DNA of 64,000 nt, taken from NCBI GenBank assembly GCA_963703665.1, contig CAVPFB010000010.1:248001-312000 (forward strand). Reading direction: 5' to 3'. The notes below the pieces were generated by a model that saw nothing but the letters and a program-made list of their open reading frames with translations, was not told the origin of the DNA and made no database searches. Position 1 is the stretch's first letter. Each line of letters opens with the position of its first letter. A program made the translations under genes and the position numbers. Origin of the DNA: AP-15 sp963703665 (GTDB taxonomy: Bacteria; Pseudomonadota; Alphaproteobacteria; ATCC43930; CGMCC-115725). Below are positions 1 to 9,104 of this stretch, in pieces.

Positions 1-647
1 ATCTCGGCGAAGCGGCCCGGCACCATCTCACCCTGCGTCGTCTTGTGCGCGTTGGTCCGCGACGTGGTAAAGCCGAAGGCGCCGGCCCGCACCGCCTCCT
101 CGGTCAATTTGCGCATCAGCGCGATGTCGTCGGCATTCGCCGCCTCGCGCCGGATCGCCCGGTCGCCCATGGCGTAGACGCGCAGCGGGTGGTGCGGCAC
201 CTGCGCCGCCACGTCGATGGTCCGCGGCATCCGCTCGAGCGCGTCGAGGAAATCGGGAAAGCTCTCCCAATCCCATTTGAGGCCCTCGGCGAGCACCGGG
301 CCAGGGATGTCCTCGACCCCTTCCATCAGATCGATCAGCGCCGCTCGATGGTGTGGCCGCACCGGCGCGAACCCGACCCCGCAATTGCCGAACAGAATGG
401 TCGTGACCCCGTGCCACGACGAGGGTGCGAGGATCGGGTCCCAGGTCGCCTGGCCGTCGTAATGGGTGTGCACGTCGACCCAACCCGGCGTCACCAAGAG
501 GCCGTCGGCGTCGATCACCCGCCGCGCCGGCCCGGCCTTGCCGCCGATCGCGGCGATCCGCCCGCCGTCGATCGCGATGTCGCCGCTGAACGCCGGCGCG
601 CCGGTCCCGTCGACGATGCTGCCGCCGCGAATGACGATGTCGTGCAT
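1..647 (-). CDS. N-acyl-D-amino-acid deacylase-type amidohydrolase (3' end outside window)
   Basis: Reading down from the ATG at 647, the first 215 codons give a clean amidohydrolase N-terminus: MHDIVIRGGSIVDGTG, then the metal-binding HxH motif in VDVHTHYDGQATWDP near residue 60, and GVTTILFGNCGVGFAP. This arrangement is typical of the D-aminoacylase / N-acyl-D-amino-acid deacylase branch of the metal-dependent hydrolases, cytoplasmic enzymes that cut amide bonds of acylated D-amino acids or related compounds. The start is supported by AAAGGA just upstream. The gene is divergent from the acyl-CoA synthetase at 785, with about 137 bases between them. The C-terminus, including later metal ligands, lies beyond the window edge, so the substrate cannot be judged. 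Confidence 0.8.
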   Translation of the reverse strand, partial: MHDIVIRGGSIVDGTGAPAFSGDIAIDGGRIAAIGGKAGPARRVIDADGLLVTPGWVDVHTHYDGQATWDPILAPSSWHGVTTILFGNCGVGFAPVRPHHRAALIDLMEGVEDIPGPVLAEGLKWDWESFPDFLDALERMPRTIDVAAQVPHHPLRVYAMGDRAIRREAANADDIALMRKLTEEAVRAGAFGFTTSRTNAHKTTQGEMVPGRFAE

Positions 648-784
648 GGGATGATCCTTTCACTTGCCCCGGTCGCTTGCCCGGGTTGCAGAATGCGCCC
701 TGACCGCAGCCCAGGATATGCCGAGCCGGCAGGGCTGGTTTGCGTTATGATTGCTGCGCGCAGAACAACGGCCGGGAGGGGGGC

Positions 785-2526
785 ATGTCGGCGGCGGCGT
801 TCTTGAAAGCGCGGGATTTTCTGCTGGCGCATCGCGAGGATTACGAGCGCGCGTATCGCGATTTCCGCTGGCCGGCATTGGACCGGTTCAACTGGGCGCT
901 CGATTATTTCGACCCGATGGCGCGCGGCAACGACCGCTTGGGCCTGTGGATCGTCGACGAGGTCGGCGCCGAGACCAGGCTGACCTTTGCCGAGCTCGCC
1001 GCGCGGTCGAGCCGGGTCGCCAATCACCTGCGTGGGCTCGGGGTACGCCGCGGCGACCGGCTATTGCTGATGCTCGGCAATGTCGCGCCATTATGGGAGT
1101 GCATGCTGGCGGCGATGAAGCTCGGCGCCGTGATCGTGCCGGCGACGACCCTGCTTGAACCGCGACGACCTTGTCGACCGGTTTGCCCGCGGCCGGGTCC
1201 GCCACGTCGTGACCAGCGCCGACAATACCGGCAAATTCGCCGAGCTCGCCGGCGGCTACACGCGGATCGCGGTCGGTGGGGCCGCGCCCGGCTGGGATCG
1301 CTGGGAGGCGGGCTACCAGGCGTCGGCGCATTTTTCACCGGATGGCGAGACCAATGCCTCCGACCCGCTCTTGCTCTATTTCACCTCGGGCACGACGGCC
1401 AGGCCGAAGCTCGTGCTGCACAGCCATCAGAGCTATCCGGTCGGTCTTCTGACAGCAATGTATTGGCTGGGCGTGCAGCCGGGCGACATCCACCTCAATA
1501 TCTCGTCGCCGGGCTGGGCCAAGCATGCCTGGAGCTGCTTCTTTGCGCCGTGGAACGCGGCGGCGACGGTGTTCATGCTGAACCAGCCGCGCTTCAGCGC
1601 GAAGGGGCTGCTCGAGGCGATCGTGCGCTGCGGGGTGACGACGTTCTGCGCACCGCCGACCGTGTGGCGGATGCTGATCCAGGAAGACCTCGCGGCGTGG
1701 AAGGTCGCGCTGAGGGAGGCCGTCGGCGCCGGCGAGCCGCTCAACCCGGAGATCATCGAACGGGTGCGGGCCGCCTGGGGGCTGACTGTGCGCGACGGCT
1801 ACGGCCAGACCGAGACGACCTTGCAGATCGGCAATTTCCCGGGACAGCCCGTCAAACCCGGATCGATGGGCCGGGCGGCGCCGGGCTATCGCGTGCGGCT
1901 GCGTCGGCGCCGATGGCAGCGAGCAGGACGAGGCCGAGGTGTGCCTGGCGCTCGACCCGCCGCCCCTAGGGCTGATGCAGGGCTATCAGGACGAGGACGG
2001 CGCCATCCGGCCGCTCGCCGGTGCCGTCTATCGCACCGGCGACGTGGCGATGCGCGACGCCGACGGCTGTTTCACCTATGTCGGCCGCGCCGACGATTTG
2101 TTCAAAGCCTCGGACTACCGGATCAGCCCGTTCGAGCTCGAAAGCGCCCTGATCGAGCACCCGGCGGTGGCCGAGGCCGCGGTGGTGCCGTCGCCCGACC
2201 CGCTGCGCCTCGCCATCCCGAAGGCATTTGTCACGCTGGCCGCGAACCATGCGCCCGACCGCGACACGGCCTTGTCGATCTTCCGCCATCTGCGGACCCA
2301 TCTGGCGCCCTACAAGCGGGTGCGCCGTCTCGAATTCGTTGATCTCCCCAAAACCATCTCGGGCAAGATCCGCCGCGTCGAATTGCGCGCCGCCGAAGCC
2401 GCCCGCCGCGGCGCCGATGCCGGCCGCGCCGAGGGCGAATTCTGGGAGGAGGATTTCCCGGAGCTCGGCGAAAGAGGATCGACGATCGAGGATCTGCGGC
2501 GCGACCGCCGCCGCGACACGCCGTAA
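785..2526 (+). CDS. AMP-forming acyl-CoA synthetase, two apparent frameshifts
   Basis: This is a member of the adenylate-forming ligase family, which activates a carboxylic acid as acyl-AMP and transfers it to CoA. Landmarks in order are an N-terminus from MSAAAFLKARDF, the P-loop LLYFTSGTTARPKLV, the A5 motif DGYGQTETT, RTGDVAMRDADG, the hinge YVGRADDLFKASDYRISPFE, and the C-terminal catalytic lysine region PKTISGKIRR. The protein changes frame near 1156 (CTGCTTGAAC, where CTGCTGAAC would stay in frame) and near 1900 (CGGCTGCGTC for CGGCTCGTC). Both are one extra base, and all catalytic motifs are otherwise intact. Restored length is about 580 residues. The start at 785 follows a purine-rich GGGAGGGGGG. 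The acyl substrate cannot be told from sequence alone. Confidence 0.85.
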
Positions 2527-2594
2527 TTGTTGTCGTCGCGTGTTAGAATGCGCGGTCTTTGCACGTTCTCAAACATCGTCACGGAGGTGCGCCG

Positions 2595-3344
2595 ATGGGT
2601 AAGCTCGACGGGAAAGTCGCCCTGGTCACCGGCTCCGGCCGCAATATCGGCCGTGCCACGGTGTTGAAGCTGGCCGGGGAAGGGGCGAACGTCGTGGTCA
2701 ACGCCCGCTCCAACCAGGCCGAGGCCGACGCCGTCGCGCGCGAAGCCCGCGAACGCGGGGTCAAGGCGCTCGCAATCATCGCCGACGTCGCCCGAAAGGA
2801 CCAGGTCGACGCGATGGTGGCGCGGGCCTTGTCCGAGTTCGGCCGTGTCGACATCCTGATAAACAATGCCGCAATCCGGCCGCACAAGCCCTTCACCGAG
2901 GTCAGCGTGCAGGACTGGGAGCACGTCAGGGGCGTGGTCCTCGACGGCGCGCTCTACTGCACGCAGGCGGTGATCCCGTCGATGGTCAAGAACAATTATG
3001 GGCGCGTCCTGTTCTTTACTGGCGACGGCTCCTTTACCGGCGGCAGCGGACGCGCCCACGTCTCGGCGGCGAAGATGGGCCTCGTCGGGCTGGCGCGGGC
3101 ATTGGCCTCCGAGTTCGCCGCGCAGAACATCCGCGCCAACGTGGTCTCGCCCGGCAGCATCGATACGAGGCGGGACAATCCCGAATGGTATCAGGGACAT
3201 GCGCCCAGCGCCTCCGGCATCCCGCTGGGCCGCCAGGGAGATGTCGATGAGATCGCCGCCACCTGCCTGTTCCTGGTCAGCGACGACGGCGGCTTCATCA
3301 CCGGCCAAACCATCCACGTCAACGGCGGCGCCGGCTACTACTGA
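2595..3344 (+). CDS. SDR-family protein with altered catalytic residues
   Basis: A 249-residue Rossmann-fold protein of the short-chain dehydrogenase/reductase family. The nucleotide-binding TGSGRNIGRAT is at residues 12-22, NNAAIRP near 95, and the C-terminal FITGQTIHVNGGAGYY is FabG-like. The usual catalytic YxxxK is not present: the aligned stretch reads AHVSAAKMG, so the tyrosine is valine, and the partner serine position falls on glycine in LFFTGDGSF. The lysine remains. It may bind NAD(P) without classical reductase activity, or use another residue. The start at 2595 has GGAGG eight bases upstream. It lies just downstream of the acyl-CoA synthetase on the same strand, so joint expression is plausible. 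Confidence 0.85.
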   Translation: MGKLDGKVALVTGSGRNIGRATVLKLAGEGANVVVNARSNQAEADAVAREARERGVKALAIIADVARKDQVDAMVARALSEFGRVDILINNAAIRPHKPFTEVSVQDWEHVRGVVLDGALYCTQAVIPSMVKNNYGRVLFFTGDGSFTGGSGRAHVSAAKMGLVGLARALASEFAAQNIRANVVSPGSIDTRRDNPEWYQGHAPSASGIPLGRQGDVDEIAATCLFLVSDDGGFITGQTIHVNGGAGYY

Positions 3345-3414
3345 CGACCGGCCCGAGGCGCCCCGGCCAGCCGGTTTCGGTCGATCAACCAAGAGCCCAC
3401 CGGTCGGCAGCGCA

Positions 3415-3448
3415 GGATGGGGTGAGCGCTTTGCTCCACCCGTCCTTT
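3415..3448 (+). terminator. Possible rho-independent terminator after the SDR gene
   Basis: An imperfect GC-rich hairpin has arms 3415-3427 and 3433-3445, a five-base loop and a short TTT after it. It lies between the convergent SDR gene and the metal permease gene. The T-run is short, so efficiency is doubtful. Confidence 0.4.
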
Positions 3449-3450
3449 GC

Positions 3451-4257
3451 CTAGGCCGGCTGCATTGCAGCGCCTTTGGCACGGCTCAGAAGGCTGAGGA
3501 AATAGATGAGGCAGCTCAGCAAGACGATCCAGAACGTCGTCGGCCAGTCGGTCAGGTAGGCAAGGGCGATGCCGCCCCAGGTCTCGGCCAACGCCAGAAC
3601 GACCGAGAGCGCGAAACCCCAGTGCAGGCGCGAGGCGAGCCGTTGCGCCGCGGCTGCCGGCCCGACCATCAGCGCAAACACCAGCAGCACGCCGACAACC
3701 TGCGCCAATTCGGCGACGGCGATCGCCACGACCGCTAAAAACAGCACCGAGACGAGCCGCAGCGGGACGCCCTTGGCCTCGGCCAGCTCGGGCTCCAGGG
3801 TGGCGAACAGCAAAGGCCGCGAGATCGCCGCGAGGGCGAGGAGACTGACGATGCTCAGCCCCAGCAGACCCCAGAGGGTGCCGAGGCTGACGCCGAGCAG
3901 GTTGCCGAACAGGATCGCCGTCGCCTCGGTCGCGCTGGTCGTGTACAGGTACAGGAACAGCACGCCCAGACCGAGCGCCAACGACAGGACGATGCCGACC
4001 GCGACGTCGCGCTGGCGCAGCCGGTCGCCGAGCACCCCCATCGCCACCGCTGCGATCAGGGTGAAGGCGAGCAGCCCCCACAGGGCGCCGATGCCGAGCA
4101 GCACCGAACCGGTGGCGCCGGCGAAACCGACATGCGACAGGGCGTGGCCGGCAAAAGCGAGATTGCGCAGCACCAGAAAGAACCCGACGGCGCCGGCGAC
4201 GATCGCCACCACCCCGCCCGCCATAAAGGCGGTGCGCATGAAATCGTACTCAAACAC
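3451..4257 (-). CDS. Zinc/manganese-type ABC transporter permease (ZnuB family)
   Basis: A hydrophobic protein of about 268 residues with roughly eight membrane spans, belonging to the family 9 metal ABC permeases. Diagnostic stretches are FEYDFMRTAFMAGG at the start and LAFAGHALSHVGFAGA, followed by NLLGVSLGTLWGLL. It would form the inner-membrane channel for metal uptake together with the ATPase and binding protein encoded upstream. I take the GTG at 4257 as the start because family members begin with a residue followed by FEYDFMRRA-like sequence. This overlaps the ATPase stop, which implies translational coupling. An ATG at 4239 is the alternative. It is last in a three-gene operon. Confidence 0.87.
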   Translation of the reverse strand: MFEYDFMRTAFMAGGVVAIVAGAVGFFLVLRNLAFAGHALSHVGFAGATGSVLLGIGALWGLLAFTLIAAVAMGVLGDRLRQRDVAVGIVLSLALGLGVLFLYLYTTSATEATAILFGNLLGVSLGTLWGLLGLSIVSLLALAAISRPLLFATLEPELAEAKGVPLRLVSVLFLAVVAIAVAELAQVVGVLLVFALMVGPAAAAQRLASRLHWGFALSVVLALAETWGGIALAYLTDWPTTFWIVLLSCLIYFLSLLSRAKGAAMQPA

Positions 4258-5065
4258 CGGGACGGTCGCCCTCGTGGCGATGGGCTTCGGCCTCGACCGC
4301 ACCGTGCCCGGCGACGACCAGAATGCGGCCGTTGACGCGCAACACTTCGATCGGCGTCCGGTAGAGGCGCGACAGCACCGCGTTGGTGATCACCTCGTCG
4401 ACAGCGCCGAGCTCGGCCCGGCCATGCCCCAAATAGAGCACTCGATCCATGCTGCCGAGGAGCGGGTTGAGGTCGTGCGCGGTGAACAGAACCGTCATTC
4501 CGAGCCATTGCTGGACGCTCTTGACCAAGGCGACGACCGCCTGCTGGAAATGCGGGTCGAGGCTGATCAACGGCTCGTCGAGCAGCAGCAGCTGCGGCCT
4601 CCCGAGCAGGGCCTGGGCCAACAGCAGCCGCTGCAATTCGCCGCCCGAGAGTTCGGCAAGGCGCCGCGCGGCGAGCTCGCCCGCGCCGACCGTGGCGATG
4701 GCGCGATCCACCTCCCGCCGGCCGCGGCGGCCGATCAGCGGCAGCCCCCAACGCTCTCCATCCAGCGCGCTGGCCACGAAATCCCAGGCACAAATCGGCA
4801 GGTCGGCGACGGCGGCGCGCTGTTGCGGCAGATAGCCGGCGGCGCGGTTGCCGCGTCGCGGCGTTTCGCCAAGAACCTTGATCGCGCCGGACACGGGTCG
4901 CAGCAGCCCCAACATCGCGTGCAGCAACGTCGTCTTGCCGGCGCCGTTGGGACCGAAGACCCCGATGAACTCGCCCGGGCGGATCGCGGCGCTGACCTCG
5001 GCGAGCACGATGCGCCGCCCACGGGCGATGGTCACCCGGTCGAGCTCGATCGCCCAATCGCTCAA
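4250..5065 (-). CDS. Zinc/manganese-type ABC transporter ATP-binding protein (ZnuC family)
   Basis: A nucleotide-binding subunit of about 271 residues. The Walker A motif is GPNGAGKTT, the ABC signature LSGGELQRLLLAQALL, Walker B LLLLDEPLISLD, and the switch histidine sits in LFTAHDLNPLL. It powers the metal permease encoded immediately downstream. The only sensible start is a TTG at 5065 whose bases overlap the TGA of the binding-protein gene. Coupled translation would explain the weak start codon. Both junctions in this operon overlap, so the three products are probably made in fixed ratio. The last 20 residues are rich in His and Glu (HGAVEAEAHRHEGD), which could bind metal; that is inference. 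Confidence 0.87.
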   Translation of the reverse strand: MSDWAIELDRVTIARGRRIVLAEVSAAIRPGEFIGVFGPNGAGKTTLLHAMLGLLRPVSGAIKVLGETPRRGNRAAGYLPQQRAAVADLPICAWDFVASALDGERWGLPLIGRRGRREVDRAIATVGAGELAARRLAELSGGELQRLLLAQALLGRPQLLLLDEPLISLDPHFQQAVVALVKSVQQWLGMTVLFTAHDLNPLLGSMDRVLYLGHGRAELGAVDEVITNAVLSRLYRTPIEVLRVNGRILVVAGHGAVEAEAHRHEGDRPGV

Positions 5066-5922
5066 TGGGCAAGCGCGCGGTCGAGCGCATCGAGCTGCGA
5101 CAGCATCCACTCCTGGTAATCCTTTCCGCGAGGCTCGGTCTCGCTGACCCCGACGACCGGCACGCCGGCATCGGTCGCAATCATGCGCATGCGCCGGGTC
5201 AGGGCGTCGCTCGTCTGGCTGTTGTAGATCAGGACCTTGACCGCCCTCGACCGGAGGTCCTTCTCGAATTTCGCGATGTCGGCGGCGCTGGGTTCGGTGT
5301 CGTTCATGATCGCGAGCTGAAAGCCGGGATTGCGCACCACCAGGCCCAGAGCGTCGGCCATGTAACCGAAAACGGGCTCGGTGGCGGTGACCCTGGTCCC
5401 GGAATATTTTTGGCGCAGCTCGGCGATTTTGGCGTCGAGCGGTGCGAGCGATCGCCGGAATGACGCCAGGCGGCGGGCGTAGTCGGCCCGGCGTGCGGGA
5501 TCGAGCCTGGCCAAGGCGCGGGCGAGCTCCGCGGCCAGTGTCGGCATCGTCGCGGGGGCGTACCAGAGATGCGGGTTGTCGCCGGCCCGTCTGTGCATCA
5601 GGCTCGCCGCGACGATGACGACGCGCGAGGAGAATGGCGACGCGGACAACAGCTTGACCGCCCACGGGTCGTAATCGGCGCCGTTGTAAATAACGAGCTG
5701 AGCCTCGGCCAGTGCCCGTGCCGTCGATGGGCTCGCCTCGAATTCGTGCGGGTCCTGGTCCGGGTTGCTCAGGATGCTGGTGACCGCAACCGCCCCGCCG
5801 CCGATCTGCCGGGCCACGTCGCCATAGAAATTCTCGGCGGCGACGATCCTGAGCGGTGCCGCACCGGCCGTGGGGATTCCGATGATGCAGGCGACGAGCC
5901 AGATAACGATCAGGTGACGCAT
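5062..5922 (-). CDS. Metal ABC transporter substrate-binding protein (ZnuA/PsaA cluster A-I family)
   Basis: A 286-residue periplasmic protein with an N-terminal export signal (MRHLIVIWLVACIIGIPTAGA). Likely metal ligands are His in DQDPHEFEAS, His in DNPHLWY, and Glu in TATEPVFGYMADALG, with an acidic residue near VSETEPRGKD. Classical zinc proteins such as ZnuA carry a His-rich loop and a third His. Here the loop is absent and the third position is Glu, as in the Mn-binding PsaA group, so manganese or iron is as likely as zinc. It is first in an operon with the ATPase and permease. An upstream in-frame ATG at 5961 would disrupt the signal peptide, so 5922 is preferred. Confidence 0.87.
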   Translation of the reverse strand: MRHLIVIWLVACIIGIPTAGAAPLRIVAAENFYGDVARQIGGGAVAVTSILSNPDQDPHEFEASPSTARALAEAQLVIYNGADYDPWAVKLLSASPFSSRVVIVAASLMHRRAGDNPHLWYAPATMPTLAAELARALARLDPARRADYARRLASFRRSLAPLDAKIAELRQKYSGTRVTATEPVFGYMADALGLVVRNPGFQLAIMNDTEPSAADIAKFEKDLRSRAVKVLIYNSQTSDALTRRMRMIATDAGVPVVGVSETEPRGKDYQEWMLSQLDALDRALAH

Positions 5923-6235
5923 GCCGCTCGTCTCCGCCGCAAGGCGGCCTATATGGGGCAACTATATAACGTAGCACACAGCACATCGCGATTGCATACC
6001 CGGGATCTCTGCAGCAGCTCGAGGTTACGCGACGCGTGGCGCGGCCGTTGCGCGCGAAACCCGCGGCATCGAGGCGGCCAAGTTGACAACTTCACTGCGT
6101 CCTCCACAATCGAGCCTGCCAGCCGGGCGGCCCCGTTGCTCGAAAAGTTGCGGAGGGCGAAGCCCCGGCATACTCGCGACAGAGCCGGGCCCAGCGGGGA
6201 CGAGGCAGAGGCTTGGGGTAAGAGGAAGCAGCGCG
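5923..6235. promoter_or_regulatory. Divergent intergenic region with possible metal-regulator box
   Basis: This 313-base gap separates the minus-strand metal transporter operon from the plus-strand CoA-transferase gene and must hold both promoters. On the minus strand an AT-rich GTTATATAGTTG element at about 5960-5973, within a GC-rich background, loosely resembles half of a Fur/Zur-type box (GTTATA). The symmetry is poor, so this is only a candidate operator. No gene was recognised in the rest of the gap. Confidence 0.3.
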
Positions 6236-8849
6236 ATGACGGAGGCGAACACGACTGCGCATGGCCCGGGCGAGATGATGGGCAATGCCGGGCCGGGCAT
6301 GCTGGCCGGGCTGCGGGTCATCGAGCTCGCCGACGAGCGCGCGGAATATACCGGGCTGCTGCTCGCCGGCCTCGGCGCCGAGGTGGTCAAGATCGAACCA
6401 CCCGAAGGCAACGCCACCCGTCGCATCGGTCCGTTTCTGGAGGATCGTGCCGGCCCGGAGCGCTCGCTGTTCTTCTGGAACTACAACCGCAACAAGAAAT
6501 CGGTCGTGCTGGATCTGCGCGAACCTGCGGCATGCGAGCATCTGCGGCACCTGCTCGGAGGCGCCGACGTCCTGCTCGATGCGAGCTGCGGCGCGCTGCA
6601 GGCGGCGCTGGGGCTCGACCGTGCGGCGCTCGGCGCGCGGTTTCCGCAGCTGGTGACGGCGCGAATGACTCCGTTCGGCGATGACGGGCCGTGGCAGGAT
6701 TTCAAGGCCTCGGACCTCGTTCATCTGGCACTGGGCGGCGTGATGATGAATTGCGGCTATGACCCGGACCCGAGCTTCGAATACGACACGCCGCCGATCG
6801 CCCCGCAAATCTGGCACGCCTATCACATCGCCGGCGAGCAATTGGCGACCGGGATCATCGCCGCGCTGATCCACCGGCATCGGAGCGGCCGGGGGCAGGA
6901 CGTTTCGGTCGCGATCCACGAGGCGGTGTCGAAGAACCCCGAGCAGGACATCATGTATTGGGTCATGCGGCGCGTGCCGTTGTGGCGGCTGACCAACCGT
7001 CACGCGGCCGAGACCCCGAATCATTCGCCCGGCATCTGCCACACCAAGGACGGGCGCTGGTTCATGTCGCACGGCATGGGTGCACGCGACCTGAAGAACC
7101 TGGTGCCGCTGCTGTCGAAATACGGCATGCAGGCCGATTTGCAGCCGCCGGCCCCGGACGTGGATCTTCGGGCGCGTCAGGTTCCCGGGACCGCCGCCGG
7201 AGACGAGACGCGGGCGCACATGCTCGACATCGTGCAGCGCTTCATCCGCGCCTGGACCTATGCCGACATGCCGTGGCGCGAGGCGCAGGACGCCGGGCTC
7301 TTATGGGCGCCGTTGCGCAAGCCGCACGAGAACGCGCTCGACGAGCACTGGCTGACGCGCAAAACCTTTGCCGAGGTCGAGCATCCGGAGCACGGCCGCA
7401 GCTTTCGCTATCCGACCAGCAAATGGCTCAGCACCAGGACGAGCTGGCAGGTTGGCCGGCGCGCGCCGCTGCTTGGCGAAGACACGGCCGCGGTTCTGAG
7501 TGAGGCGTCGCGGCGTCCGAGCGTGCCCGCCGAGCCGCGCGGCATCGCGAACCCGCGGCTTTCGGCATTGCACCTCAAGCCGTTCCCGCTGCAGGGCATA
7601 AAAATCCTCGATTTCGCCTGGTTCCTCGCCTCGGCCGGCGGCACGCGGTTTCTCGCTGCGATGGGTGCGGAAAGCTTCAAGGTCGAGTGGAAGGACAACC
7701 CCGATACCAGGCTCGCGGCGATGGCGCCGGTCGGCGGGCGCGCGGCGCGCGATGCGGCGACCGGTCCGTTGCCCGGCGTGCGCGACTCCGACATGGGCGG
7801 CCAGTTCAACAACAAGAACGCCGGCAAGCGCGGCATTTCGCTGAATATCCGTCACCCGAAGGGATTGCAGATCGCCAAGGATCTGGTGCGCGTCTGCGAT
7901 GTCGTTGCCGAAGGATTTTCTCCTGGCGTTCTCCAGCGCCTCGGGCTCGGCTACGACGTGATCAAGAGCATTCGGCCCGACATCATCTACATCCAGCAAT
8001 CGGGTATGGGGGCGCACGGGACCTACGGGCGGATGCGCACCGTCGGGCCGGTGGCCGCGGCCTTCGGCGGCCAGGGCGACATGTCGGGCCTGCCCGAGCC
8101 GGCGATGCCGGTCGGCTGGGGCTATTCCTATCTCGACTGGATGGGCGCCTATGGCTATGCGCTGGCTCTGCTCGGCGCGCTGTACCACCGCGAACGCACC
8201 GGCGAGGGCCAATGGATCGACGCGTCGCAATGCGAGTTGGGATTGTTCCTGACCGGCGCGACGATCCTCGACTGGTCGGCTAACGGGCGCGAATGGCGGC
8301 GCTACGGCAACCGCTCGCCCTATAAGCCGGCGGCGCCGCATGGCGCCTATCGCTTGCGCGGGCAAGGATCGCTGGATCGCGATCGCCTGCTTCACCGATG
8401 CCGAATGGCAGGCGCTGGCGCGGGCGGCCGGGCAGGGGGCGTGGCTCGACGATCCGCGTTTCGACACCTTGGAGCACCGGCTCTCTCATCAGGATGCGCT
8501 CGATGCGGCGATTGAAGCCTGGAGCCGCACCCAAGATCGCTATGACTGCATGATGAAACTGCAGCGCGCCGGGGTGCCGGCCGGGGTGTGCCAGAACGCC
8601 GAAGACCGCGTCGAGCGCGACCCGCAGCTGCGTCACCTCAAATGGCTGACCGAGGTCACCGGCACCAAGATCGGCACCTGGCCGATCTACGAATTGCCGA
8701 TGAAGCTCAGCGCCACGCCCGCCTATATCGGCGGCCCGATCAATCGCGGCGCGCCGTGCTACGGCGAGGACAATCTGTGGGTGCTGACCGAGCTGCTCGG
8801 CCGATCACCCAGCGAAGTCGAGCGGCTCGCCGAGGAGGGCGTCATCTGA
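6236..8849 (+). CDS. Two-lobed CaiB/BaiF (class III) CoA-transferase, one apparent frameshift
   Basis: A protein of about 870 residues made of two class III CoA-transferase lobes in tandem. Lobe 1 has LRVIELADERAEYTGLLLAG, then VVKIEPPEGNATRR, then GRGQDVSVAIHEAV. Lobe 2 starts near residue 450 (IKILDFAWFLASAGG) and has GEGQWIDASQCELG. These enzymes move CoA between carboxylic acids through an Asp anhydride. At the Asp position both lobes appear to carry Glu (HEAV and CELG). The frame changes near 8355, where CGCTTGCGCG would read through as CGCTGCGCG; this is probably an extra T. The start at 6236 has AGAGGA upstream. Fused pairs are known in catabolic clusters, but the substrate is unknown. 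Confidence 0.83.
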
Positions 8850-9104
8850 ATGCGCGATCTCGCGGAACCGAAGAACAATATCGTGGTGCCCGGATTGACC
8901 CTGGCGCGACCCCGGTTCGGTCGGCCGGCGCCGTTGCCGTCTGGGCCAGGCGCCCCATGCCCCTCGCGATTTCGTCCTCTTCCGAACACGCCGCCGATCG
9001 GCTAAGCTCCTCTCGTCGGTGTCGTGCTCGCCTTGAGACCGACAAAATTGTTCGCCCTTTCTGGCTGCCGAATTCGCACCGTTCCCCAACCGCAGAGTTT
9101 GCCC
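8850..9104. other. Intergenic, probable promoter region of capsule locus
   Basis: A gap of 255 bases between the CoA-transferase gene and the capsule export genes. I see no gene, strong terminator or clear promoter in it. Confidence 0.4.
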
